Part shown: positions 27,872 through 36,744 of the stretch, in pieces | Layout: each line of letters starts with the position of its first letter | How positions within the stretch are numbered: the first letter of the stretch is position 1 | Source: Microbacterium sp. zg-Y625 | GTDB lineage: Bacteria; Actinomycetota; Actinomycetes; Actinomycetales; Microbacteriaceae | DNA length: 64,000 nt | Reading direction: 5' to 3' | Assembly (NCBI RefSeq): GCF_030246925.1 | Contig: NZ_CP126740.1 | Location: forward strand, 3,100,001 to 3,164,000 | Translations under genes and position numbers: made by a program | Notes under the pieces: generated by a model | Told to the model about the DNA's origin: nothing | The model's database searches: none | Seen by the model: the letters and a program-made list of their open reading frames with translations, nothing else

Positions 27872-28875
27872 CGGAGTACCTCTTCTGCCAGGAACGACCG
27901 CTGCGGGAGCGGGTTGAAGCAGCGCACGATGCTGGCACCGACCTGCTCCGGTTGCGGCAGCTGCTGGTGGCACACGGGTGTCACCGAGGCGCAGCGGTTC
28001 GCGAACGGGCAGGACCGCGCCTCCCCGACGACGGGCACTGCCTGCCCCGGAATCGGGCGCAGCGCGGACTTCTGTCCGCGCTTGGGCAGCGTGTCCAGCA
28101 GCGCCTTGGTGTAGGGATGCCGCGGCTCGTCGAAGAGGTCGAAGATCCCGGCCTTCTCGGCGACGATGCCGCCGTAGAGCACGACCACGCGGTCGCAGGT
28201 CTGCGCCACGACCCCGAGGTCATGCGTGATGAGGACGACGGCGGCATTGCGGTCGCGGCAGACCTTCTGCAGCAGCTCGAGGATGCGCTTCTGCACGGTC
28301 ACGTCAAGGGCGCTCGTCGGCTCGTCGGCGATGATGATGTCGGGGTCGCCGATCAGCGCGACCGCGATCGCGACGCGCTGGCGCATGCCACCGGAGAGCT
28401 GGTGGGGGTAGGCGTCGAGCCGGGACTTCGCGTCGCGGATCTGGACCTCCTCGAGGATCTCGAGGGCGCGCTGGCGCGCTTGGGCCTTCGTCGCCTGGGG
28501 ATTCGCCGCGCGGTACGCCTCGATGAGCTGGTACCCGACCGTGTACACCGGGTCCAATGCCGTCAGCGCGTCCTGGAAGATGTAGCCGATGCGACGGCCG
28601 CGCACCTTGCGCATGTGGGAGCGGGATGCCTCCACGAGGTTGTGTCCGTCGAACTCGATGCGCCCCGAGACCTTGGCGTTCTTGGCGAGCAAGCCGACGA
28701 TGGCTTTCGCGGTCGCGCTCTTACCGGCGCCGGACTCGCCGACGACGCCGAGGAACTCCCCCTTGCGCAGCTCGAACGATGTGTCGACGACCGCATTGAC
28801 CGCGCCGAACTGCACCCGGAGCCCCTCGACCCGGAGGATCGTCTCGGATCCGCCTTGCTGAGTCGGTAACTTCAT
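27868..28875 (-). CDS. ABC transporter ATPase, DppD/OppD type
   Basis: About 335 residues. The ATG at 28875 is chosen because GGGAGTGG lies at good distance; two upstream ATGs have no ribosome site. Walker A is GESGAGKSATAK, the signature is SGGMRQRVAIAVAL, and Walker B is IIIADEPTSALD. The C-terminal oligopeptide/dipeptide extension with cysteines (RSCPFANRCASVTPVCHQQ) is present. It is the first gene of the long leftward unit ending with the CitE-like lyase, with a GntR-type operator upstream. Confidence 0.92.
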   Translation of the reverse strand: MKLPTQQGGSETILRVEGLRVQFGAVNAVVDTSFELRKGEFLGVVGESGAGKSATAKAIVGLLAKNAKVSGRIEFDGHNLVEASRSHMRKVRGRRIGYIFQDALTALDPVYTVGYQLIEAYRAANPQATKAQARQRALEILEEVQIRDAKSRLDAYPHQLSGGMRQRVAIAVALIGDPDIIIADEPTSALDVTVQKRILELLQKVCRDRNAAVVLITHDLGVVAQTCDRVVVLYGGIVAEKAGIFDLFDEPRHPYTKALLDTLPKRGQKSALRPIPGQAVPVVGEARSCPFANRCASVTPVCHQQLPQPEQVGASIVRCFNPLPQRSFLAEEVLR

Positions 28876-28947
28876 CGTTTCCACTCCCATCGTCAGGAAT
28901 GCAGGCTGCGCCATCGCCCGAAAGCCCGACCGACCTACTAGATATAA

Positions 28948-28960
28948 ACTATAGAATACT
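28948..28960. promoter_or_regulatory. Probable GntR operator, ABC/ALDH operon
   Basis: The minus strand reads AGTATTCTATAGT, a weaker copy (about 9 of 13 with the centre counted as G/C) of the 13-bp motif found before other island operons. It lies in an AT-rich island (28938-28985) between the ABC operon and the MmgE/PrpD gene end, where a promoter for the leftward unit is expected. Confidence 0.5.
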
Positions 28961-29009
28961 GGATATGCGGGTCGCCGTATGTTTTATTTCGGCGACCCGC
29001 CTCCAGGCT

Positions 29010-30428
29010 TCAGTCGAGGTCCGCGAGTGCGGGCTCGACGGGTGCTGCCAGCAGTTCCGAGAGCGCCGCGGCGGGCGTGTCCGGGCCCGCCGTCAGCACG
29101 AAGTCCTCGATCGCCGCCAGTCGCTCATCGGTGACGAGGCCACCCACCAGGCCGCGGAACTTCGTCCTGACGCCCTCCCCGTCGAAGTCGCGATCCTGCG
29201 GGGGCGTCGTCTGCATCGTGCGGACCGAGCCGTCCGTCAGACGGATCTCGACATCGGTGACGAACCGCCGCGGACGCCCGAGGTCGTCGATGCGCGGGTC
29301 GTGGACCACGTCGATGCGGCGCATCAGGTCCCAGACCTCCGGTCGGGCGAGCGACGCCCCGGAGAACTGCTCGACGTAGGCTGCGCCGTCGAGCAGCGCG
29401 ACCGCCGTCGCGAAACGCAGGTTCATCTGGGCACTGAGCGGCGCTCCGGGCGGCTCCATCTCCCAGGAGGTGCGCCGCGCGACGCTCTCGCTCACGCCGA
29501 TGCGGATGCTCTGGACATCGTCTGCCCGCAGGCCCGCCGCGCGCTGCTCGACCATCGCGTCGATCGTCGAGTGCAGCATGATGAGGCATGCGTGCCGCTT
29601 GATGCCGATGGTCTTGAGGATCCACTCCTCACCGAGCCCGTCGGTGAGCTTGGTGAAGTCCGCCTCGCCGGCATCGCCCAGGATCGCCGCAGCGAGCCCT
29701 CCGTAGGGATGCTCGATGACCGACTCCGTGCCGACGAAGCCCCGGCTGGCCAGTGCGGCACCCACCAGACCCGACTGTGCGGCCATGCCGTGGTGCATGC
29801 GCTTGACCATCGATTTGTACTGCGCCGACATGAGGCCGCTGGCCCGCGTCACCGAGTTGCCGATGGCGCTCTCCATCTGCGCGGCATCCAGCCCGAACAC
29901 CGAACCGGCGGCGACAGCCGACGCGGCCGTGCCGTAGACCGAGCCGGTGTGCCACCCGATCGTGCTCAGCCGGCCACCGCCCATCGCCATGCCCACGCGC
30001 GGCCCGACCTCGTAGCCCACCGTGAAGGCGCGCAGCAGATCGCCCACCGTGGCATCCGGATGGATGTCTGCCGCGGCCATCGCCGCCGTGACGACGACGG
30101 CGGATGAGTGCAGGGCACCGTGCGCGTGGAAGTCGTCCAGCTCGAAACCCTGCACGAACGTGCCGTTCAGCAGCGCCGCGCTGGAGGGTGAGACGCTCTT
30201 GCCCCACCCCCACAGCGTCGCGCCGGTGCCCGACTCGACGAGGGCGAGGGCCTCGACCGCCTTACGCGCCCACGGAAGCTTGGCGCCCACCAGCCCGCAG
30301 GCGATGCCGTCCAGCAGCAGCAACCGCGTGCGCTCGACCACATCGGTGGGGATGTCGGCGTACTCGAGGCCCGAGGCGAATTCCGCCACCGCCCGGGTGA
30401 CCCGCAGGTCGGTCGCGAGGGTCGTCAT
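29010..30428 (-). CDS. MmgE/PrpD family protein 1
   Basis: 472 residues. Family blocks are LLLLDGIACGLVGA, AALLNGTFVQGFELDDFHAHGALHSSAVVVTAAMA, GYEVGPRVG, GWHTGSVYGTAASAVAAGSVFGL and the His-containing KTIGIKRHACLIMLHSTID. The family includes 2-methylcitrate dehydratase, cis-aconitate decarboxylase and iminodisuccinate epimerase, all acting on the alpha carbon of di- or tricarboxylates. Here the Ile-Lys-Arg-His segment replaces the Tyr-Pro-Cys-Cys of the two later paralogues. Its ATG overlaps the flavoprotein stop, suggesting consecutive action. Confidence 0.87.
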   Translation of the reverse strand: MTTLATDLRVTRAVAEFASGLEYADIPTDVVERTRLLLLDGIACGLVGAKLPWARKAVEALALVESGTGATLWGWGKSVSPSSAALLNGTFVQGFELDDFHAHGALHSSAVVVTAAMAAADIHPDATVGDLLRAFTVGYEVGPRVGMAMGGGRLSTIGWHTGSVYGTAASAVAAGSVFGLDAAQMESAIGNSVTRASGLMSAQYKSMVKRMHHGMAAQSGLVGAALASRGFVGTESVIEHPYGGLAAAILGDAGEADFTKLTDGLGEEWILKTIGIKRHACLIMLHSTIDAMVEQRAAGLRADDVQSIRIGVSESVARRTSWEMEPPGAPLSAQMNLRFATAVALLDGAAYVEQFSGASLARPEVWDLMRRIDVVHDPRIDDLGRPRRFVTDVEIRLTDGSVRTMQTTPPQDRDFDGEGVRTKFRGLVGGLVTDERLAAIEDFVLTAGPDTPAAALSELLAAPVEPALADLD

Positions 30429-31888
30429 CGCCCTGCCTCGGTGGCGGCGTGCGCACCGGCACGGCCACCAAACACGACGTTCCGCGTCATGCCACTGGTC
30501 GAGGGGTAGTTGTGGTAGAACATGCCGACGATGTCGCCGTTGGCGTAGAGACCCTTGATCGGCTTCTGCGAGGTGTTGAGCACCTGGCCGTCGGCGTTCG
30601 TCTTGACGCCGCCGAAGCTGAAGGTGATCGCTCCGGTGACGGCGTAGGCGAGGAAGGGACCCTTCTCGATCGGCAGCGCCCAGTTGCTGTGGGGCGGCAC
30701 CAGGCCCTGCGCGTTGCGGCCGTCCTCGACCGTCGGGTCGTAGGTGACTGCGACGTTGACGGAGTCGTTGTACTCCGACACGGTGCGCTCCAGCGCAACG
30801 GGGTCGATCCCGATCTTCTCGGCGAGCTCGGCGATCGAGTCGGCCTGGTAGGGCGTTGCCGAGCGGTACGCGTCAGGGAACAGCGCCGTGGCCTGCTGGT
30901 CGTAGATCTGGTACGCGATGCCGTCTGGCTGCCGCGACACGGCCCAGCCGGTCTTGGCGTAGGTGTAGGTGCGGTGGCGCTCGGACTCGTCGAAGAACCG
31001 CTCGCCGTTCGTGTTCACGGAGATGCCGTACGGGTACGCGTAGCGGTTGACCTTGTTGTCGACCTCGACGTTGGGCGCGCTCGCGTCGATGGGCGAGGCG
31101 TGACCGCCCTGCCACTGCCCGGACGTGTCCGCACCCAGCTGGACGGCCATGTCCAGCACCTCGCCGGTGTTGTGCCGGCTGCCGCGCACCTTCATGAGGT
31201 CCGAGCCCGGGGGCAGGTAGCGGGCGCGACGCTCGGCGCTGGCCTGGAAGCCACCACTGGCGAGGATGACCGCCTTCGCCTCGATCTCGGTGCGCCCATC
31301 GGGTCCGTCGACGACGACGCCGTGCACCCGGTTGGAGTCGCCCAGGATGCCGGAGACGCGGGTGCCCGTGCGCAGCTCGATGCCGAGTTCGTCACCGATC
31401 TTGATCCACTGCTCGACGAGCCCGAGGCCGCCGCCGACCGGGCCGAGAACGGTGCCCGGGGGGAACTCGAGGATGCCGTCGCGATCGACCGGCGTCTGCC
31501 AGGCCAGCCACTTGTGACCGAGCTCGGTCATCCAGTCGATGGCGTCGCGGGAGTCCTCGACCAGGGTGCGGGCGAGCTCCGGGTCCATCAGACCCTTGGT
31601 GACGCGGTTGAGGTCGCTCGCGAAGTCTTCCTTCGTGTACGGGCGCACCTTGAAGCGACCCTTGAGCTCCTCCTGCTGATCGGAGTTGAGCAGCTCGAAG
31701 AGGTCGTCCGTGCCGTTGTGCACGACCCGGAAGCCCATCTTCGAAAATCGGCAGTTGCCGCCCACCTCATCGCGCGGCGCCTTCTCGATGACGAGGACCC
31801 GCTCTGCGCCGGCATGGCTGGCGGCGACCGCCGCCGCGTACCCTGCGCTGGCTCCGCCGACGACGACAACGTCGTACTTCTCACTCAT
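30425..31888 (-). CDS. FAD-dependent dehydrogenase, tricarballylate dehydrogenase/fumarate-reductase-like
   Basis: 487 residues. The FAD-binding start is YDVVVVGGASAGYAAAVAASHAG followed by VLVIEKAPRDEVGGN. A capping domain, AVILASGGFQAS, and late FAD/active-site blocks (FSFGGVKTNADGQVL, GLYANGDIVGMFYHNYPSTSGMTRNVVFGGRAG) follow. This is the FAD_binding_2 group containing TcuA, fumarate reductase and ketosteroid dehydrogenases; TcuA, which oxidises tricarballylate to cis-aconitate, is the closest likeness I recognise. A Tct tricarboxylate transporter in the same island fits. First gene of a two-gene unit. Confidence 0.8.
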   Translation of the reverse strand: MSEKYDVVVVGGASAGYAAAVAASHAGAERVLVIEKAPRDEVGGNCRFSKMGFRVVHNGTDDLFELLNSDQQEELKGRFKVRPYTKEDFASDLNRVTKGLMDPELARTLVEDSRDAIDWMTELGHKWLAWQTPVDRDGILEFPPGTVLGPVGGGLGLVEQWIKIGDELGIELRTGTRVSGILGDSNRVHGVVVDGPDGRTEIEAKAVILASGGFQASAERRARYLPPGSDLMKVRGSRHNTGEVLDMAVQLGADTSGQWQGGHASPIDASAPNVEVDNKVNRYAYPYGISVNTNGERFFDESERHRTYTYAKTGWAVSRQPDGIAYQIYDQQATALFPDAYRSATPYQADSIAELAEKIGIDPVALERTVSEYNDSVNVAVTYDPTVEDGRNAQGLVPPHSNWALPIEKGPFLAYAVTGAITFSFGGVKTNADGQVLNTSQKPIKGLYANGDIVGMFYHNYPSTSGMTRNVVFGGRAGAHAATEAGR

Positions 31889-31933
31889 TTCGCCTCCAAG
31901 GGTGGCCGACTTCGTCGATCGACCGCTCCGTCA

Positions 31934-31969
31934 TGTATAGCATATAAAAAGCATTCTATATGTTATACA
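31934..31969. promoter_or_regulatory. Double GntR-type operator, flavoprotein/MmgE operon
   Basis: TGTATAGCATATA (31934-31946) and TATATGTTATACA (31957-31969) are inverted copies differing at one base, separated by ten bases. Both fit the island 13-mer. They sit 46 bases upstream of the flavoprotein start, in a strongly AT-rich patch. Confidence 0.7.
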
Positions 31970-31985
31970 TCGGCGAATAAGGAAC

Positions 31986-32687
31986 TCAGTCGGCCTTCAG
32001 GCGCGACAGCCGCTCGCGATAGGCGTCGAAGACGTGCCCGCCCATGAGTTCGCCGGCCCGGGCGGCATCCCCCTTCTCAATGGCGGCGACGATCTCGTCG
32101 TGCGCGTGGAGGAACTCCGAGACCGACTCCGCGCTGTCCCACTGGCTCTGCGACGTCGGGATCGCCGTCTTCCACAGCGGGCGCACGACGCGATCCGCGA
32201 TGTAGGGCGCCCCCGCGCGCATGACGGCGAGATGGAATTCCCGGTTCAGCTGAGACAGCCGCTCTGCACTCTGGCCCGCCGTGACGGCAGCCTTGAGCTC
32301 TTCGTGCTTGCGCTTCACATCACCGAGGGCGTCCGCGTCATTGCGTTCGACAGCGAGTTCGGCGAGCAGCTTCTCGACCTCCACGCGGAAGCGGTACAGG
32401 GCGTACAGATCCTCCTCCGCCATGGTGTTGACCGTCGCGCCGCGATGGGGCGAGTAGCTGACGGCCCCCTCGGCTTCGAGCTGCCGCAGCGCTTCGCGCA
32501 CCGGGGTGGCGCTCACGCCGTAGCGCGCGCTGATGTCGCCCTGTCTGATCTGTGTGCCCGGCTGGATCGCCCCATCAGCCAGTTCCTGCCGCAGCCGCTG
32601 CAGGACGTACTCGGCTTTGCTCAGTGGTCTATCGAAAGATTCCGCCCGTCCGGCCCCAGCCTCGGGTTCGCGTGTGCTCATCCGCAC
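31986..32687 (-). CDS. GntR-family regulator, FCD class (twin 1)
   Basis: 233 residues from GTG 32687 (GAGG six bases upstream; ATG 32681 is the alternative). The winged helix includes RPLSKAEYVLQRLRQEL and SARYGVSATPVREALRQLEAEGAV. The FCD ligand domain has the metal-binding type segment LNREFHLAVMRAG and a late HDEIVAAIEKGD. It is nearly identical in the DNA-binding part to the regulator at 33632. FCD regulators bind small organic acids and usually repress. It is divergent from the crotonase gene with an operator between, so autoregulation is likely. Confidence 0.92.
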   Translation of the reverse strand: MRMSTREPEAGAGRAESFDRPLSKAEYVLQRLRQELADGAIQPGTQIRQGDISARYGVSATPVREALRQLEAEGAVSYSPHRGATVNTMAEEDLYALYRFRVEVEKLLAELAVERNDADALGDVKRKHEELKAAVTAGQSAERLSQLNREFHLAVMRAGAPYIADRVVRPLWKTAIPTSQSQWDSAESVSEFLHAHDEIVAAIEKGDAARAGELMGGHVFDAYRERLSRLKAD

Positions 32688-32721
32688 AACTTACCTCACG
32701 GTATAGGATGCAGATATTATC

Positions 32722-32734
32722 TATATTGTATATA
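32722..32734. promoter_or_regulatory. GntR-type operator between regulator and crotonase gene
   Basis: TATATTGTATATA lies in a continuous AT-rich run (32701-32736) between the divergent regulator (start 32687) and crotonase (start 32751). It is the best copy of the island 13-mer and would cover the promoter of either gene. Confidence 0.7.
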
Positions 32735-32750
32735 TCTCTGGAGGATCAGC

Positions 32751-33524
32751 ATGACCGTGCACCTGAGCGTTGACAGTGGCGTCGCGTGGGTCACCCTCGA
32801 CCGCCCCGAGGCCCTGAACGCCCTTGACGCGGCGACACGCGCCGAGTTGCGGGTGATCTACCGGAGGATCTCCGAGGACACGGGAATCCGGGTCGCCGTC
32901 CTGACCGGCGCGGGCGAGAAGTCCTTCTGCACCGGCGCGGACCTCAAGTCGGCGCCGGCCGCGGCGGAGAGCCTCGTCGTCCAGGAGTTCGGCGGCCAGA
33001 GCGACCATCTGCTCTCGGACTTCCCCACCGACAAGCCCACCATCTGCGCGATCAACGGCTACGCCCTGGGCGGCGGGCTCGAGATCGCCCTGCGGGCGGA
33101 CATCCGCATCGCGTCATCCAACGCCAGCTTCGGGCTGCCCGAGGTGCGCATCGGCAGCATTCCGGGCAGCGCCGGCACGCAACTCCTCCCCCGCGTGGTC
33201 GGCGTGCCGAACGCCATGAAGCTCATCCTCACCGGCGAGCGCATCGACGCCGAGGAAGCACTGCGGATCGGTCTCGTCCAGGAGGTCGTCCCGCTCGACC
33301 GGCTGAAGGACCGGGCATCCGAGCTCGCGCTCGCCATCGCGGCGAACGGCCCGCTCGCGGTGTCGGCGGCGAGGAAGCTCGTCGGGATGTCACTCGACGT
33401 GCCCCTCGAGGCGGGGATCGCCGCGGAGCGCTACGCCTTCGGCCTGCTCCGCGACACGGAGGACCGCGCGGAGGGCCGACGCGCCTTCGCCGAGAAGCGC
33501 CCCCCGCGATTCGTCGGGCGCTGA
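32751..33524 (+). CDS. Enoyl-CoA hydratase/isomerase (crotonase family)
   Basis: 257 residues, ATG after GGAGGA. Crotonase landmarks are VTLDRPEALNALD, the oxyanion-hole segments SFCTGADLKS and AINGYALGGGLEIALRADIRIAS, and the catalytic region FGLPEVRIGSIPGSAGTQLLPRVVG with Glu at the first catalytic position (LPEVRIG). The position of the second Glu of bona fide hydratases reads Gly-Ser, so isomerase, lyase or single-Glu hydratase activity cannot be excluded. It probably acts on a CoA ester made by the CaiB pair. Confidence 0.85.
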   Translation: MTVHLSVDSGVAWVTLDRPEALNALDAATRAELRVIYRRISEDTGIRVAVLTGAGEKSFCTGADLKSAPAAAESLVVQEFGGQSDHLLSDFPTDKPTICAINGYALGGGLEIALRADIRIASSNASFGLPEVRIGSIPGSAGTQLLPRVVGVPNAMKLILTGERIDAEEALRIGLVQEVVPLDRLKDRASELALAIAANGPLAVSAARKLVGMSLDVPLEAGIAAERYAFGLLRDTEDRAEGRRAFAEKRPPRFVGR

Positions 33525-33631
33525 CCGACTGATTCGACGAAACGCGGGGCGTCCACCCGCCGATCGGCTCACCGGGACTCATCGTGGATTCTGCCGACGA
33601 GGGCAAGAACTGCTGATCGAGGAAGCTGCCG

Positions 33632-34333
33632 ATGGACGCACCGATCGACCGAGGAAGCGCCGACCAACGGCCGCTCAGCAAAGCGGAGTACGTCTTCCAG
33701 CGATTGCGCAGGGAACTGCAGGAAGGCACCATTCCCCCGGGGGCGCAGGTACGCCAGACCGAGATCAGTTCCCGCTACGGCGTGAGCGCCACCCCCGTTC
33801 GCGAAGCCCTGCGCCGGCTCGAGGCCGACGGCATGGTCGACTACGCCCCGCACCGGGGCGCAACGGTCACAGAGATGCCGAAGCGCGACGTTCGGGGCCT
33901 CTACCTCTTCCGTGCTGAGGTCGAGGGTCTCCTCGCGCGGTTGGCTGCCGAACGCGCCGATGCCACGACGGTGAGCGCCCTGCGGACAGCTCACGACGAG
34001 CTGCGCAGACTGGTCCGGCACGCAGCGGGCGCAGAGGCGCTCTCGTCCGCGAACCGCGAGTTCCATCTCGCGGTGATGCGCGCCGGCTCCCCCTACATCG
34101 CCGACGACATCATGCGGCCACTCTGGGAGAAGGCGATCCCGAGCTCAGCGAGCATGTGGGACGACCCCGACCGCGTGGAGCGGTTCCTGAGGGAGCACGA
34201 GGCCGTGCTGGCAGCGGTGGAAGCCGGACGCGGGCAGGAAGCCGGAGACCTCATGGCCGAGCATGTGCGAGTCGCCCTGCGGGAGCGAACGGCGCGCAAC
34301 CGCAACCCCGCCTCTCCTCACAGCCCGATGTAG
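33632..34333 (+). CDS. GntR-family regulator, FCD class (twin 2)
   Basis: 233 residues. RPLSKAEYVFQRLRRELQEG and SSRYGVSATPVREALRRLEADGMVDYAPHRGATV almost repeat the DNA-binding part of the regulator at 31986-32687, while the ligand domain (ANREFHLAVMRAGSPYIADDIMRPLWEKAIP) is similar but more divergent. The two are clear duplicates of equal length and should recognise the same operators. Its last 16 bases overlap the convergent tctB gene. Confidence 0.92.
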   Translation: MDAPIDRGSADQRPLSKAEYVFQRLRRELQEGTIPPGAQVRQTEISSRYGVSATPVREALRRLEADGMVDYAPHRGATVTEMPKRDVRGLYLFRAEVEGLLARLAAERADATTVSALRTAHDELRRLVRHAAGAEALSSANREFHLAVMRAGSPYIADDIMRPLWEKAIPSSASMWDDPDRVERFLREHEAVLAAVEAGRGQEAGDLMAEHVRVALRERTARNRNPASPHSPM

Positions 34334-34851
34334 AACACTCCCTCGGGCAGGGGAATGACGAGCACCCGTGCGAGTGCGTAGACGATCGCCGTGCCGACCA
34401 CGCCGGCGATGAGCGAGGTCCACCACCGCATCTTCGCTCCGATGATGAGCGTCACCGTGAGGAACACCAGTGCGGCAACCAGGTACCCGACGAGGGCCAT
34501 GATGCCGATGAAGCCCAGGACGATGCCGAACCAGAGCAGACCCCGGCGCAGCACGCTCGACGGGGTCATGTCGGCCACCTGGTAGTCGTATGCGGCAGCG
34601 CTGTACTCGCCTCCGCGCACCATGATCAAGATCTCCCTGGCCAAGACGATCGTGCCGATGATCACGATCCCGAAGGAGATGTAGAGCGGGAAGCGACGTG
34701 CGACCTCCGAGAAGCCCGAGGCACCGACGGCACCGAAGACGCCGATGAAGACGACGATGGCCGCCAGGGCGATCCGCAACACGCTCGTCGTGAGGCCTTC
34801 GGGCGCGGTCTCGCTCGCTTCATCTGTGACGATCTCGCTCGGAGCGGTCAT
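34318..34851 (-). CDS. tctB: TctB, small membrane subunit of tripartite tricarboxylate transporter
   Basis: 177 residues with about four to five membrane helices, including VLRIALAAIVVFIGVFGAVG, LYISFGIVIIGTIVLAREIL and LVGYLVAALVFLTVTLIIG. The size and arrangement fit TctB. Its ATG overlaps the tctA stop by four bases (34848-34851 in the leftward direction), so the two membrane subunits are co-translated. Confidence 0.85.
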   Translation of the reverse strand: MTAPSEIVTDEASETAPEGLTTSVLRIALAAIVVFIGVFGAVGASGFSEVARRFPLYISFGIVIIGTIVLAREILIMVRGGEYSAAAYDYQVADMTPSSVLRRGLLWFGIVLGFIGIMALVGYLVAALVFLTVTLIIGAKMRWWTSLIAGVVGTAIVYALARVLVIPLPEGVFYIGL

Positions 34852-36566
34852 GACGGGTCCTTTCTCGTGGAGCCGGCGCCGTCGGGCGTGCCGGGAAGAT
34901 CGTTGTCCACCGATGTCGCGGAGGCATCTCGCGCATCGTCGTCACGTTCCTCGGTCGCGACGGCCCCCGGTCCGGCGTGGGCGAGTGACGCACGTGCCCT
35001 GCGGCGCTGACGCGCGGTGCGCAGCGTCTTCACCGTGGCGGTCGGCGGCAACGCCGCCGCGCGCTCGGCGACATCATGCTCGATCTTGTTCGGGACGAGC
35101 GCGATCTTGCGCTGCTGCAGAGCCCCGAAGACGACCGCCGCTGCGAGGATGACCGCCAGGATCAGCACGCTGGGACGCGTGAGCCACTCGAACCCGAAAC
35201 GGCTGATGCTGACCGTGAAGTACCGCTCCGACGCCGGACCGAGGACGAACCCGATCAGCAAGGGGATTCGCGGCCACTGCAGCTGCTTCATCACGAAGGC
35301 GATGAGCCCGAGGATGAGGACCACCGCGATGTCCGCCCAGTTCCGGGTGGTCTGGTAGGCCGCGAGGATGATCACGATGACGAGGAACGGAGCAACCCGG
35401 CGAGCCGGCACGATGGTCATCAGCGAGATCGGACGCGCGAGCAGGATGCACAGGCCGGTGCCGATCACGGTGGCGATGGCCAGGGTCCAGACGATCGTGA
35501 GGAGGAAGGGCATGTTCTCCTCCTCGAGCATCGACGGCCCCGGCTGCACGCCCATCAGCACCAGCGCGCCGAGGATGATCGCCGTCGTGCCACCGCTGGG
35601 AATGCCGAACAGCATGGTCGGGACCATGTTGCCGCCCTCGGACGCGTTGTTGCCGGCCTCGGGCGCGATCACGCCTCGGACATCGCCGCGCCCGAACCGG
35701 TTGTCCTTGCGGATGGTGCTCGCCGCGAGCCCGTAGCAGAGCCAGTTGATGACGGCGCCGCCGATGCCGGGGATCATCCCCAGCACCGACCCGATCGTCG
35801 AACCCTGGATCACCAGGCGCCAGTTCTTGAGCGTGTCGCGCATGCCCTCGGCGATGCCGCCGTTGAGCTTCGCTGCATCCTTCGCGATCTTCTTGTTCTC
35901 CACGAAGAGCTCGATGATCTCCGGGATCGCGAAGGCGCCGAGGGCGATCAGCACGAGGCCGAATCCGCCGTAGAGGTAGCCGATGTCGAACGTGAACCGA
36001 AGGTCCGTCGACGCGGGGGCGATGCCGACGGTGCTGATGAGCATGCCGAGCAGCCCCGCGAGGACGCCCTTGAGCGGTGCTCCCTTGCTGAGGATGGCGA
36101 CGAGGCTGAGCCCGATCAGGGTCATCATGAACAGCTCGGGAGACCCGAACGACAGCACGATGGGCCGCGCGATGGGAAGGACGGCGAACAGCACGGCGGC
36201 CCCGAAGAGCCCGCCGATCATCGAGGCGAAGAAGCCGGCGCCGAGGGCGCGCCCGGCCTGCCCCTTTCTCGCCATGGGATAGCCGTCCATGATCGTCGCC
36301 TGACCTCCCGCACTGCCTGGAAGGCCGATCAGGACGGCGGGGAAGGTATCGCCGGTGTGCATCACCGCGACCATTCCGATCATCAGGGCGATGCCTGTGT
36401 AGGGGTCCATGCCGTAGATGAAGGGCAGCAGCAGCGACATGCCGACAACGCCGCCGATGCCCGGCACGAATCCGAGGAAGAGTCCGAGGAGCACCCCGAG
36501 GAGCAACCAGACCATGCGCTCGAGAGTGAAGATCTGCGTGAGCGCTTCGAGCGCTGCTTCAAGCAC
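34848..36566 (-). CDS. tctA: TctA, large membrane subunit of tripartite tricarboxylate transporter
   Basis: 572 residues. TctA signatures are GLFLGFVPGIGGVVGMSLLLPFIYGMDPYTGIALMIGMVAVMHTGDTFPAVLIGLPGSAG and, in the second half, GMIPGIGGAVINWLCYGLA and GVIAPEAGNNASEGGNMVPTMLFGIPSGGTTA. The C-terminal tail of about 60 residues beyond the last helix is a charged extension longer than usual. With TctB and the binding protein TctC it imports citrate-like or other di/tricarboxylates using ion gradients. An operator-like site lies upstream. Confidence 0.92.
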   Translation of the reverse strand: MLEAALEALTQIFTLERMVWLLLGVLLGLFLGFVPGIGGVVGMSLLLPFIYGMDPYTGIALMIGMVAVMHTGDTFPAVLIGLPGSAGGQATIMDGYPMARKGQAGRALGAGFFASMIGGLFGAAVLFAVLPIARPIVLSFGSPELFMMTLIGLSLVAILSKGAPLKGVLAGLLGMLISTVGIAPASTDLRFTFDIGYLYGGFGLVLIALGAFAIPEIIELFVENKKIAKDAAKLNGGIAEGMRDTLKNWRLVIQGSTIGSVLGMIPGIGGAVINWLCYGLAASTIRKDNRFGRGDVRGVIAPEAGNNASEGGNMVPTMLFGIPSGGTTAIILGALVLMGVQPGPSMLEEENMPFLLTIVWTLAIATVIGTGLCILLARPISLMTIVPARRVAPFLVIVIILAAYQTTRNWADIAVVLILGLIAFVMKQLQWPRIPLLIGFVLGPASERYFTVSISRFGFEWLTRPSVLILAVILAAAVVFGALQQRKIALVPNKIEHDVAERAAALPPTATVKTLRTARQRRRARASLAHAGPGAVATEERDDDARDASATSVDNDLPGTPDGAGSTRKDPS

Positions 36567-36744
36567 GGGGCCACCACCCGGCGGCTGACGCGTGGTGGGT
36601 GACCGGGCCGCTCACCGCGGCCTCGGTCGCGACGCTGGGAGTTCGTGACGGCATGGGCATTCTCCAGAATCTCGTTCGCAACATTGCGTACCCGACGGAC
36701 GTGTGCACCACTGCACCGGACCGCCGACTGGAGACTATTACCTT

